DNA from: an uncultured Collinsella sp.
Lineage (GTDB): Bacteria > Actinomycetota > Coriobacteriia > Coriobacteriales > Coriobacteriaceae
Length of the DNA: 64,000 bases
NCBI GenBank assembly: GCA_959602645.1
Contig: CAUGTZ010000010.1
Location: 15,229 to 79,228 of the forward strand
Reading direction: 5' to 3'
The translations under genes and the position numbers were made by a program. Positions within the stretch are counted from its first letter, which is position 1. Each line of letters begins with the position of its first letter. Shown piece by piece: positions 41,623 to 50,251 of the stretch. The notes beneath the pieces were generated by a model, which did no database searches, was not told the origin of the DNA, and saw nothing but the letters and a program-made list of their open reading frames with translations.

Positions 41623-42069
41623 CTAAAAGAATGAACGCATGGTCTCCAAAACCTGCTCGGACGTATCGCATGCGCTGAGCTTGGCAACGCAGTCCTCGTC
41701 CTCGAACATCTGCGAAAGCTCCGCCAAGCAGCCAAGATGAGCCTTGGGGTCGGGTGCGCAAATACCCACGAGCACGTGAACCGGATCGAAATCCTCGTGT
41801 CCAAACGCAATGGCAGGGTCAAGCGTGACGATACAGATCCCCGCTTCACTCACATTGCCATCTGCCTGAGCGTGGGGCATGGCGATGCCCTCTTCCAAGA
41901 CCATATAGGGGCCGAATTTGTGAACCGATGAAATCATGGCGTCAACATAGCTCTGGTCGCATTTGCCAGCGTCTACGAGCAACTTACCGCATGCCTTGAT
42001 CGCTTCCTCCCAGTCGGAGGCCTCGACGTGGCAGGCAACAAGCTCGGGCTTAAGAAGATCGGTCAGCAT
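41623..42069 (-). CDS. PTS ascorbate/fructose-type subunit IIA
   Basis: 148-residue EIIA of the mannitol-fructose fold (UlaC-like). The phosphorylated His is in GIAMPHAQADG near residue 66. It receives phosphate from HPr and feeds IIB. It starts 9 bases after the upstream transaldolase gene stop, so the order is tal, IIA, IIB, IIC in one operon. Confidence 0.92.
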   Translation of the reverse strand: MLTDLLKPELVACHVEASDWEEAIKACGKLLVDAGKCDQSYVDAMISSVHKFGPYMVLEEGIAMPHAQADGNVSEAGICIVTLDPAIAFGHEDFDPVHVLVGICAPDPKAHLGCLAELSQMFEDEDCVAKLSACDTSEQVLETMRSFF

Positions 42070-42078
42070 GCTCGTCCC

Positions 42079-42789
42079 CTACTCCTCGGGCAGGATATGA
42101 AAACCAAGCGCCTGAATGTCGCGGGCAAAGCCCTTGACCGTATCAAGCGAGTACTCAAGCAAATCTTTCCCGAAATTCTTGCGCTTGGCAAGAAGGGCAT
42201 TGGGGACCGTAATGATCTGACAGCCAACGGACTCCGCCTGGAAGATATTGAGGACCTCGCGCGTAGACGCCCAGAGAACCTCGGCAGCAGGCTTAACGGC
42301 AGCCTTCTTTACGGACTCCGCCATGAGGGGCAGCGGATCGACGCCGGTATCGGCAATGCGACCGGCAAAGATGGACAGAATAGAGGGGGTCTCAGCAGAG
42401 ACGGCATCGACAAACTCGTCGACCTGCTCGGGCGTGAAGATAGTGGTGACATTCACCTTGATGCCGTCGGCAGAAAGGCGCTTGACCAGCGCGGCAGTGG
42501 ACTCACCCTTGGTGTTGAGCGCCGGGATCTTAACGTAGACGTTGTCTGCCCAGGTTGCGATCTCGCGAGCCTCGGCTTCCATACCCGCCTCGTCGTCGGC
42601 GAATACCTCAAAAGAGACCGACACATCAGTAATGTGCTCAAGAACCGTCTTGGCAAAAGCGCGGTAGTCGGTCACGCCGCCGGCCTTCATAAGGGAAGGA
42701 TTAGTCGTGAAGCCCTGAACGTTGCCATTGTCATGCATGTCAAGCATGCCCTCGAGGTTAGCGCCGTCGGCAAACACCTTGATCGCCAT
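42079..42789 (-). CDS. Transaldolase / fructose-6-phosphate aldolase-like protein (copy 2)
   Basis: 236-residue paralog of the gene at 38,780 with most residues identical (for example FADGANLEGMLDMHDNG and VYVKIPALNTKGE with the Schiff-base Lys). It is the first gene of the PTS operon, divergent from the DeoR-type regulator. Having the aldolase with the PTS suggests that the imported sugar phosphate is cleaved or transferred by this enzyme. The ending LPEE differs slightly from copy 1. Confidence 0.9.
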   Translation of the reverse strand: MAIKVFADGANLEGMLDMHDNGNVQGFTTNPSLMKAGGVTDYRAFAKTVLEHITDVSVSFEVFADDEAGMEAEAREIATWADNVYVKIPALNTKGESTAALVKRLSADGIKVNVTTIFTPEQVDEFVDAVSAETPSILSIFAGRIADTGVDPLPLMAESVKKAAVKPAAEVLWASTREVLNIFQAESVGCQIITVPNALLAKRKNFGKDLLEYSLDTVKGFARDIQALGFHILPEE

Positions 42790-42817
42790 GTTCGGTCCTT
42801 TCTCATCTAACACTATT

Positions 42818-42919
42818 GCTATCGAAAGCCTTCTTCTTTGTTTCAAAAGCTTTTCGGTTTTCTTTTATAAACCATTTCAAAAGCTATCGAAAGCTCAATT
42901 GTCAACTTTCCGTGAACGG
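42818..42919. promoter_or_regulatory. Operator cluster between transaldolase 2 and the DeoR gene
   Basis: Contains a direct repeat of GCTATCGAAAGC (42818-42829, 42883-42894), two copies of TTTCAAAAGC (42841-42850, 42875-42884) and TTCCGTGAACGG (42908-42919). DeoR-type repressors commonly use repeated T- and A-rich sites with GAAAG cores. The rest of the gap to 43,137 is AT-rich and likely holds the divergent promoters; no gene is seen there. Confidence 0.55.
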
Positions 42920-43137
42920 TCGAATATCGGGCGTGAACGTACTTCTTTTGGGCGGCACCTTCAGAATGAGACTCTTTATAGCCCGTTTACGTGCGAACTA
43001 TCTGCTACGCATGCATTTGTGACATGCCATTCCGTTCTTTTGATTCATTCGAATTTGCCTTGTTCTTTTCATATCGATACGTTATATTTCGATTACGAAA
43101 GGCGCATCTTTTACCTTTTGTTCAAAAGGAGCGGCAT

Positions 43138-43929
43138 ATGGCATCTACTTCAGACCTTTCACCGGCCGAGCGTCAGCGATTTATCATGAATTGGCTGGCC
43201 GAAAAGCCAAATATCTCGGTATCCGACATCGTTCGCCGTTTTTCGGTTTCGGAAGTCACCGCACGACACGACCTCATCTCGCTGGAATCCGAAGGCAAGC
43301 TGCGTCGCGTACGCGGCGGAGCGGTATCGCTTTCTCGCTCCAACGCAATCTCGTATCCCGAGGAGCGCATCAATGTCCAAGTCGAGGCCAAGGAAGCCAT
43401 CGCCGCAACCGCAGCAACTCTTGTTGATGATGGCGATGTTCTGGTAATTGATATCGGCACCACAGGCTTTTACTTCGCTAAGGCCCTCATGGACAAGCGT
43501 GAGATCACCATTATCACCGGCGATCTTGCAATCGCGAACTACGCCAGCTTCAATCTCCCCAATGCTTCGGTAGTGCTGCTGGGCGGCTCCGTGCGCAAGG
43601 GCCACCTCTATCTCGCGGGCGCACTAACGCTCGACTGCATGAGCAAACTACATGCCGACAAGGCGTTTGTCAGTGCTGACGGATTCCACCCCGACCACGG
43701 TTTTACCGTCGAGCACGACTTCTCGGCCATGATCAAGCATATGTACCTTACCAACTCAAACCAGGGCTACATGATGGTTGACCAGGGAAAGTTCAACAAG
43801 ACCAGTTTTTATCAGTCCGCGCAGATCGATGACCTCGACGGCATCATCGTTGATGGAGACGACGAGGGCATCATGACGGCGGCGATCGAGAGCAGTCGCA
43901 GTCATCCCAAGCTCTATATTGCAAAATAG
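43138..43929 (+). CDS. DeoR/GlpR family transcriptional regulator
   Basis: 263-residue repressor. The N-terminal HTH reads ISVSDIVRRFSVSEVTARHDLISLESEGKLRRVRGGAV (about 25-62), and the sugar-phosphate sensor domain includes DIGTTGFYFAKAL and GGSVRKGHLYLAGAL. The frame extends 49 codons upstream, but AAAGGAG lies just before the ATG at 43138. It is divergent from the PTS-transaldolase operon and so its probable regulator. The shared 12-mer sites suggest that it also controls transaldolase copy 1. Confidence 0.9.
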   Translation: MASTSDLSPAERQRFIMNWLAEKPNISVSDIVRRFSVSEVTARHDLISLESEGKLRRVRGGAVSLSRSNAISYPEERINVQVEAKEAIAATAATLVDDGDVLVIDIGTTGFYFAKALMDKREITIITGDLAIANYASFNLPNASVVLLGGSVRKGHLYLAGALTLDCMSKLHADKAFVSADGFHPDHGFTVEHDFSAMIKHMYLTNSNQGYMMVDQGKFNKTSFYQSAQIDDLDGIIVDGDDEGIMTAAIESSRSHPKLYIAK

Positions 43930-43932
43930 CTC

Positions 43933-43973
43933 AAATGGCCGGGTCGCCCCCACTGCGGGCGACCCGGCCATTT
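43933..43973. terminator. Bidirectional terminator
   Basis: AAATGGCCGGGTCGCCC, 7-base loop, then the exact complement GGGCGACCCGGCCATTT and further A/T. It separates the convergent DeoR and HAD genes. Confidence 0.9.
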
Positions 43974-43974
43974 A

Positions 43975-44802
43975 TTAAATCAACCCAAAATGCTGCATCG
44001 CTGTGACGGTACCGTCGTGTGCGACATCGTTGGTCACGTAGTCGGCGACCGCCTTGACCTCGGGCATGGCGTTGCCCATGGCCACGGCCGTCTCGACCGC
44101 AGCGAGCATGCCCAGGTCGTTGCCCGAATCGCCAAAGCCAAAGGTGCGCGCGTTGCCGGTGCGACCCAGGTATTCCAGCGCTCGCGCCACGCCCACGCCC
44201 TTGTCGATGCCCTTGGGGCTCAGCTCGCGATTCTGGCCACCGGTGTTGCACAGCTCAAACTCGCGATCGATAAAGCCGTCATCGTTGGCTACGCGAGCCA
44301 GGTCGCTCGCGGTGATGCACACCTTGCCTACGCGCAGATGACCGTTGATGCGCATTTCTTCGGCGCTATGCACCACAGCGGTGCCGATCAAAGACGACTG
44401 CTCAACGCCCGCAGGCTCCAGCGCAAAGGTTGCCTCGTTGGCCTCGAAAAAGGCCTCGAACCCTGCCGCGACAATGCGACGCGCAAGCTCCTCGACAATG
44501 CCCTCGTCAATGCAATCCTCGTGTACCACACGCCCCTCGACCTCGAGCGTGGCGCCCGCCATGGCCACGACACCCGCAGGGTCGAGCGCGCGCAGGCTGT
44601 CCGCAATCAGCCACAAGGGACGACCCGTGCAGATAAACGCCTTGTGACCCGCATTGCGCAGGCGACCAAATGCATCGACAACGGCCTTCGACGGATGGAT
44701 TGCATTGAAGTCCTTATCGGTCATATCGTCGGGATCGAACGACGTCAGCGTGCCGTCCACGTCAAAAAAGAGCACAGCGGGTTCGGGACACGCATCAATC
44801 AT
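43975..44802 (-). CDS. HAD superfamily hydrolase (Cof-type)
   Basis: 275-residue haloacid-dehalogenase-type phosphatase. Motif I FFDVDGTLTSF carries the nucleophile Asp, motif II is in FICTGRPLW, and motif IV is FGFGDSGNDLGML. The large type-II cap is typical of the Cof group acting on sugar phosphates or pyridoxal phosphate. Start MIDACPEPAVLF at 44802. It stands alone; the substrate cannot be predicted. Confidence 0.88.
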   Translation of the reverse strand: MIDACPEPAVLFFDVDGTLTSFDPDDMTDKDFNAIHPSKAVVDAFGRLRNAGHKAFICTGRPLWLIADSLRALDPAGVVAMAGATLEVEGRVVHEDCIDEGIVEELARRIVAAGFEAFFEANEATFALEPAGVEQSSLIGTAVVHSAEEMRINGHLRVGKVCITASDLARVANDDGFIDREFELCNTGGQNRELSPKGIDKGVGVARALEYLGRTGNARTFGFGDSGNDLGMLAAVETAVAMGNAMPEVKAVADYVTNDVAHDGTVTAMQHFGLI

Positions 44803-44877
44803 ATGGGTTCCTTTCGAGGATAAGGGCAAACGAAGCATCCATCATATAATGGAGCGACGCAACCAGAGAGGTCACCC

Positions 44878-47436
44878 ATGGAATTTTATGCAAGCTGCCC
44901 CGAGGGCTTTGAATCCGCACTCGCCGACGAGCTCAAGTGGCTCGGGCTTTCGCATGTCCGCCGCCTGAAGGGCCGCGCTACGTTTGAGGGCGAGCTCGAA
45001 GAAGGCTACCGCGCCTGTCTGTGGTCGCGCCTGGCCAGCCGCGTGTTTGTGGTGCTCGGACGCTTTGAGGCACAGGATGCCGACGAGCTGTACGATGCCG
45101 TTTACGACATTGCCTGGGAAAACATCGTCCGCCGCGGCGCCACCATTGCCATCACTGCCCGTGGTGTGACCGAGCAGCTGCGCAACACGCGCTTCTCTGC
45201 CCTGCGCGCCAAGGACGCATTGTGCGATCGCCTGGCCGAGACCACAGGCCGTCGCGCCGATGTCGATGCTGCCGACCCCGATGTCCACCTGCTGCTTTCG
45301 CTACGCCAGCGCCGTGCGAGCATAAGCCTGGACCTTTCGGGCGACCCGCTGTTCAAGCGCCTGCCGCCCGCCGCGACTCGCGCCGGCGAGGGCGCACACG
45401 TGCTGCGCCCCGACTACGCCGCCCTGGTGTTGGCGCAGGTCGGCTGGACCGCGCTGTGCGAGCGCGAGCTGACGGCCGACGACTACGAAAACGAGGCCCT
45501 ACCTACGCTGATCGACGCCTCGTGCGCCGGCGGCGGCCTGCTGCTGGAGGCCGTGAACATTCTGACCGACCGCGCCCCGGGCGCTGCACGCGAGCGCTGG
45601 GGCTTTGAAGGCTGGCAGCTGCACGACGCCGCTCTGTGGAAGCAGCTACTTGCCGAGGCACGCGAGCGCGAGGCGGCAGCGCGCGAGCGCCAGGCACGCA
45701 TCGTCGCCGTGGACATTGACCCTGCCGCCCGCAAGACCGCCGAGCGCATGGCCAAGTGCGCCGGTTACAAGCGCTTTGTCGATTTTTGCGCCGCCAAGCC
45801 CGCCACCGTGCTGGACCATGCGGGCGCTGTCGCCGGCGCCGCCGTGGTCGCAGACACCACCGAAACTCCGCTTTCGCTCATGCACGACGCCATGACGCTG
45901 GTCGGCGAGCTGCGCCGCGCGCCCGAGCTTGCCTCGGCGCCGGTCGCCGCGCTCACCCGCGATGGCCTTATGGCCCGCGCGCTCCATGCCGAGCCCGCGC
46001 GCTCCATTGCCGTCATGCCCAACAACGAAGAGGCGACTATTGAGATTTGGCCCTCGCTCGATCATGTCGCCGCGACATTTGAGGCTGCGACCAGCGCGGA
46101 TACCGAGGGTGATGCCGCGGATGTCGATTATGAGGCCGCCAACACCCCCATGCCCGAACCCGCCGCCACGCTCGATCTGGGCGACGGCAAGCCGCTGCCC
46201 GTGCTCATCCCCGAGTCTGAGCAGTTCGCCAACCGCCTGCGCAAGAACGCCCGCCTGCGTCGCAAATGGGCAAAGCGCGAGGGCGTGAGCTGCTACCGCG
46301 TCTACGATGCCGACCTGCCCGACTACTCCGCCGCCATCGACCTGTACGAGGGCTGCCCGCAGACGCCGGGCCGCTGGCTCGTCATCGCCGAATACGCTGC
46401 ACCCAAGACCATCGATCCTGCGCTGGCCCAGGCCCGCATGCTCGACATCTTGGCCATCGCGCCGCGCATCCTGGATGTCCCAGCCGAGCATGTGCATGCC
46501 AAGGCCCGCATGCGTTCGCGCGGCGGCTCGCAGTACGGCAAGCAGGGCGCCGGCAAGGGCGGCTCGGGCGAGCGCGCCAATATCGCGCGTCGTCGCCTGC
46601 CGCTCATCGAAGAGGGCGGCCTCACCTTTGCCGTCAACTTTGACGACTACCTGGACGTCGGCATCTTCTTGGACCACCGCGTCACCCGCAACCTGGTGCG
46701 CGAGCACGCCAAGCAGGCGCGCCGCTTCCTCAATCTGTTTGCCTACACCGGCACTGCCACCTGCTACGCGGCCGATGGCGGCGTCGAGGAGACCGTGACG
46801 GTCGACCTCTCCAATACCTATCTGGACTGGGCCGAGCGCAACATGCGCCAGAACGGCCTTGTGGGGCCTCAGCATCATTTTGTGCGCGACGACGTGCTCG
46901 CCTGGATTCGCGACCAGCGCCAGACGCGCAACCGCTGGGACCTGATCTTTGTCGACCCGCCCACGTTCTCGAACTCCTCCAAGATGGGCCGCCGCACCTG
47001 GGATGTCCAGCGCGACCATGTTGAGCTGTTGGCCGGCGTATCGCGCCTGCTCGCGCAGGGCGGCCATGCCATCTTTAGCTGCAACCTGCGCGGCTTCCGC
47101 CCCGAAACGCGCAAGCTCGCGCGCGTGGGCGTGGTGCTGGAGGACATTACGGCGCAGACCATCCCCGAGGACTTCGCGCGCAACCAGAAGGTGCACCACT
47201 GCTACATCGTGCGCCGCCTGCCCATCGAGGACGCCATGGCCGAGGTCGGCTTTAGCGCCGAGGAAATTGCCGAGCGCGTCGAGGAACTACGCAACCCCGA
47301 GGCCCGCAAGCCTCGCGCAGCAGCACCCGCGCACGCGCAGGCCGGCGACCGAGGGCCGCGCGGCGACGGCAAGCCCTCCCCCGCCGGCAAGCCCAAAAAG
47401 AAGAAGTTCTACGCCAGCAAGCCCAAGGGCAAATAA
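44878..47436 (+). CDS. RlmKL-like bifunctional 23S rRNA methyltransferase with degenerate first domain
   Basis: 852-residue protein. An N-terminal THUMP domain (FYASCPEGFESALADELKWLG, about 3-160) is followed by an RlmL-type domain, where the expected D-P-x-C-G-S-G-T motif reads IDASCAGGGLLLEAV and no N-P-P-Y motif is visible. A complete RlmK-type domain follows (LNLFAYTGTATCYAADGG; FVDPPTFSNSS). The tail is Lys, Pro and Gly-rich. RlmK makes m7G2069 in 23S rRNA; m2G2445 activity by the RlmL part looks doubtful. An Ala-rich insertion extends the middle region. Confidence 0.85.
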   Translation: MEFYASCPEGFESALADELKWLGLSHVRRLKGRATFEGELEEGYRACLWSRLASRVFVVLGRFEAQDADELYDAVYDIAWENIVRRGATIAITARGVTEQLRNTRFSALRAKDALCDRLAETTGRRADVDAADPDVHLLLSLRQRRASISLDLSGDPLFKRLPPAATRAGEGAHVLRPDYAALVLAQVGWTALCERELTADDYENEALPTLIDASCAGGGLLLEAVNILTDRAPGAARERWGFEGWQLHDAALWKQLLAEAREREAAARERQARIVAVDIDPAARKTAERMAKCAGYKRFVDFCAAKPATVLDHAGAVAGAAVVADTTETPLSLMHDAMTLVGELRRAPELASAPVAALTRDGLMARALHAEPARSIAVMPNNEEATIEIWPSLDHVAATFEAATSADTEGDAADVDYEAANTPMPEPAATLDLGDGKPLPVLIPESEQFANRLRKNARLRRKWAKREGVSCYRVYDADLPDYSAAIDLYEGCPQTPGRWLVIAEYAAPKTIDPALAQARMLDILAIAPRILDVPAEHVHAKARMRSRGGSQYGKQGAGKGGSGERANIARRRLPLIEEGGLTFAVNFDDYLDVGIFLDHRVTRNLVREHAKQARRFLNLFAYTGTATCYAADGGVEETVTVDLSNTYLDWAERNMRQNGLVGPQHHFVRDDVLAWIRDQRQTRNRWDLIFVDPPTFSNSSKMGRRTWDVQRDHVELLAGVSRLLAQGGHAIFSCNLRGFRPETRKLARVGVVLEDITAQTIPEDFARNQKVHHCYIVRRLPIEDAMAEVGFSAEEIAERVEELRNPEARKPRAAAPAHAQAGDRGPRGDGKPSPAGKPKKKKFYASKPKGK

Positions 47437-47440
47437 CAAA

Positions 47441-47505
47441 GTTGCGGTGGAATACGGACTGTTTTGCCTGGAATTAGGCAAATTTGGACCGTATTTCACC
47501 GCAAC
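47441..47505. terminator. Long hairpin between rlmKL-like and kdpE-like genes
   Basis: GTTGCGGTG-AATACGG pairs with CCGTATT-CACCGCAAC with one mismatch, and an inner stem TTTGCCT / AGGCAAA. It lies between convergent genes and probably blocks transcription both ways although the T-run is weak. Confidence 0.65.
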
Positions 47506-47530
47506 TCATATTGGGATGGTGGTTGGCGAT

Positions 47531-48244
47531 CTAGCCTTGGATGACCAATCGGTAGCCGATGCCCACATGCGTCTGGATATAGCGCGGATGCGCGGGGTCG
47601 GACTCGATTTTCTTGCGCAGCGTGCCCATAAAGACGCGCAGGCTCGCCAGGTCGCTCTTGGTCGCCGTGCCCCAAATCTCGTGCAGGATAAACTGGTGCG
47701 TCAACACCTTGTCGGCGTTGTGCGCCAGCAGACACAGGAGCTTGTACTCGATCGGCGTCAGGTGCAGTTCCTCGCCATCCATCATGGCGATGCCAGCATC
47801 AAAATCGATATGCAGCTCACCGGTATCGAACGAGCCCTCGGAGGCAACGCCGCCCGTTTGCGCATACGAAAGGCGCCTGAGCGTCGTGCGAATGCGCGCG
47901 AGCAGTTCCTCGACCGAAAACGGCTTGGTCAGGTAGTCATCGGCGCCGGCATCGAGCGCGCGGATCTTGTCCGCGTCCTCGCTGCGCGCCGAGACCACGA
48001 TGATCGGCATGCCCGACCACGTGCGCACCGACTCCACCACCTTGACGCCGTCCATATCGGGCAGGCCCAGATCGAGCAGCACAATGCTCGGCGCCTGCGA
48101 CGAGGCGGCGGCGATGGCAGCATGTGCGGTCTCCACGGCCATATGGCGCAAGCCGTGCGCCTCGAGCGCGGCGACGATAAGGTTGCGGACGGCGGGATCG
48201 TCCTCAACGACCAAGATGAGCGGTTTCACGGCAGAGTTCGGCAC
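47531..48244 (-). CDS. KdpE-like response regulator
   Basis: OmpR-family response regulator. The receiver domain has VEDDPAVRN, the phosphorylated Asp in LLDLGLPDMDG and the conserved Lys in YLTKPFSVEEL. The winged-helix output domain ends in RYIQTHVGIGYRLV. I chose the GTG at 48244 because AAGGAG lies seven bases before it and it follows the kinase stop by four bases; this gives 237 residues. It works with the KdpD-like kinase encoded upstream. KdpE normally activates kdpFABC, absent here; Kup is next door. Confidence 0.88.
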   Translation of the reverse strand: MPNSAVKPLILVVEDDPAVRNLIVAALEAHGLRHMAVETAHAAIAAASSQAPSIVLLDLGLPDMDGVKVVESVRTWSGMPIIVVSARSEDADKIRALDAGADDYLTKPFSVEELLARIRTTLRRLSYAQTGGVASEGSFDTGELHIDFDAGIAMMDGEELHLTPIEYKLLCLLAHNADKVLTHQFILHEIWGTATKSDLASLRVFMGTLRKKIESDPAHPRYIQTHVGIGYRLVIQG

Positions 48245-48248
48245 AGCG

Positions 48249-49874
48249 CTACTCCTTATCAAACGAAACGTCGGCGGCGGGAAGCTCGATCGTAAAGACC
48301 GAGCCGTGCGGGTCCGCCGCGGCAACCTCTATGCTACCGCCATGCGCCAGCGCAATGGAGCGGCAAAGCGAAAGCCCCAGGCCCACACTGCGTCGGCTAT
48401 CGGCCAAACCATGGTTGGCGGTGTAGAACGACTCAAAGATACGCTCGCGGTCCTCGGGAGCAATGCCCGGGCCGTCATCGGCCACCGAGCACGCCACGCG
48501 TCCATCGCCGACGTCAATCGAGATCACGATATGCGAGCCTGCGGGCGTGTAGGTAATGGCATTGTTCACCAGGTTTACCACCAGCTGCACCATCAGGCGC
48601 GCATCGACATTGACGAGCGCCGGCTCATCGCTCGCCACCACCTTAAGGTCGTGCTCGCGCACGGCCGGATTAACATGGCGCAGCGCCTCCTCGACGATAT
48701 CGTCCATAAGCTCGAGCGTGGTCGACAGATGCATGCCGCCGCCCTCGAGTTTGGTGATGGCGAGCAGGTTCTCGACGGTGGCGTTGAGCCACAGCGCATC
48801 CGAGCGAATGGATAGCAGCAGGCCGCGGCGCGTCTGGGCATCGAGCACCGCGGTGCCGGTCGAACCCTGATCGAGCAGCACGTCGGCATTACCCGAAATA
48901 CTGGTAAGCGGCGTGCGCAGATCGTGCGAGATGGAGCGCAGCAGATTGGCGCGCAGCTGCTCATTTTTGGCAAGCACCGCCGCCTCCTCGCGGGCCTCCA
49001 TGGCGCGGGCGCGATCGAGTGCCAGCTCGCCTTCGCTCACGATGGCATCGGCAAGTGTCCGCTCCTCGTGCGTCAGCACGTCGGGCTCGGCAACGATAGC
49101 CAACACGCCCACCACCGAGGCGGGATCGCCCGCGCGCACCATGGTGTCGCCCGAGCGCACGGTCAGGTATATGCCAAAGAACGCCGAGCCGCCGTAGGTG
49201 GCATCGAGCGGCGTTCCCACATAGGCGGACGCCGAGAGCCGCGGCGGCATCTGCGGCGCCAGTTCATGCACCGGCGCGACATCGCCCACGGCCGTGTATG
49301 TCGCACGCGGCAGCAGGTCATCGCCCTCGGCGTCGGCGCTGTACCACACGACAGGACAGCCCGAAAGACGCGCCAGCTGCGTTGCCATAGCATGGACAAT
49401 CTGCTGCTGATCGGCGCAGCGCTGCAGCATGCGGTTGGTCTCGAGCACCATCTGCGTGCGGCGGTCGCTGGCGGCGGCCTGCGCCAAGGCGCGGCGCAGG
49501 GCCAACGCAATCGAGCTCGACACGAGCGAGACCGAAAACATGATGAAGAACATGCCAGGATAGACGCGGTCGATAAACGACAGCGAGTAGCGCGGGTCGA
49601 CAAACAAATAGTTGTAGAGCGCCACGGCGGCAGCCGAGCTCAGCAAGCAATACAGGCGGCTCCAGGTAAAGAACGCGCACAGCTGCACGGCGAACACATA
49701 GACGATCATGATGCTCGGCGCGAGACCCGGATGGTCGAGCAGCGCGCCCACAATCGTCGCCGCGACCAGCAGCCCCGCCGATACGCAGGCGTCATACAGA
49801 GGGCTGCGACGCGTCAGCGTCGTGCGCCGCCACCAAAAGTTCTCGGCAATATCGCCGTCCGCATGGACGTCCAT
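48249..49874 (-). CDS. Short KdpD-like sensor histidine kinase
   Basis: 541-residue kinase with four membrane helices in a DUF4118-like block (about 30-130), a GAF-type region (about 140-280), HisKA with SISHDLRTPLTSI (phospho-His) and an HATPase domain (NNAITYTP; DDGPGIAPEDRERIFESFY). The large N-terminal KdpD/USP cytoplasmic domains of classical KdpD (about 350 residues) are absent. It probably senses envelope or potassium status. It is co-directional with the Kup gene and a small membrane-protein gene upstream. Confidence 0.88.
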   Translation of the reverse strand: MDVHADGDIAENFWWRRTTLTRRSPLYDACVSAGLLVAATIVGALLDHPGLAPSIMIVYVFAVQLCAFFTWSRLYCLLSSAAAVALYNYLFVDPRYSLSFIDRVYPGMFFIMFSVSLVSSSIALALRRALAQAAASDRRTQMVLETNRMLQRCADQQQIVHAMATQLARLSGCPVVWYSADAEGDDLLPRATYTAVGDVAPVHELAPQMPPRLSASAYVGTPLDATYGGSAFFGIYLTVRSGDTMVRAGDPASVVGVLAIVAEPDVLTHEERTLADAIVSEGELALDRARAMEAREEAAVLAKNEQLRANLLRSISHDLRTPLTSISGNADVLLDQGSTGTAVLDAQTRRGLLLSIRSDALWLNATVENLLAITKLEGGGMHLSTTLELMDDIVEEALRHVNPAVREHDLKVVASDEPALVNVDARLMVQLVVNLVNNAITYTPAGSHIVISIDVGDGRVACSVADDGPGIAPEDRERIFESFYTANHGLADSRRSVGLGLSLCRSIALAHGGSIEVAAADPHGSVFTIELPAADVSFDKE

Positions 49875-49901
49875 CAGCGCCCCGCCCCTCTCTCAAAAGC
49901 A

Positions 49902-49941
49902 AAAACCACCACAAAGGGGACAGGCACCTTTGTGGTGGTTT
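49902..49941. repeat. Dispersed palindrome (CAAAGGGG variant)
   Basis: AAACCACCACAAAGGGGACAGG and its near complement, about 40 bases, between the small membrane gene and the kinase gene. It is related to the CAAAGGGAC palindromes but with GGGGACAGGCACC in the middle. Confidence 0.75.
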
Positions 49942-49987
49942 CCCCTTGTGGTGGTTCCAAGTGTATAGCCTTTGCAGCCTGCGGTCG

Positions 49988-50182
49988 TTAGACAAACAGC
50001 GCGTGCGCGAGCAGTGCGCAAACGCACGCCGCGACAAGCAGCGTCACCACGATCGAGATCACGCGGTCGGCCATGTCCATGTTGGCACGATTCGTAAAGA
50101 ACCGATCTTCGGCGGCGTCGACGCGCACCTCACGCACCAGCTCGGCCGCAAGATCGCGACCATCAAGCACCTTTGCATCCAT
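49988..50182 (-). CDS. Small single-pass membrane protein (64 aa)
   Basis: Begins MDAKVLDGRDLAAELVREVRVDAAEDRFF and ends with one membrane helix (ISIVVTLLVAACVCALLAHALFV). GGGAGGA lies upstream of the ATG at 50182, with another in-frame start 10 codons earlier. It lies between the Kup gene and the KdpD-like gene on the same strand. Small membrane proteins often modulate potassium transporters or kinases; that role here is only inferred from the position. I do not recognise the family. Confidence 0.7.
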   Translation of the reverse strand: MDAKVLDGRDLAAELVREVRVDAAEDRFFTNRANMDMADRVISIVVTLLVAACVCALLAHALFV

Positions 50183-50251
50183 GGTTTCCTCCCAGGACTC
50201 AATCCCCGTCAATACAAGCCCGCCCGTTCGCAGACAAACCTCGAGCGTCGA

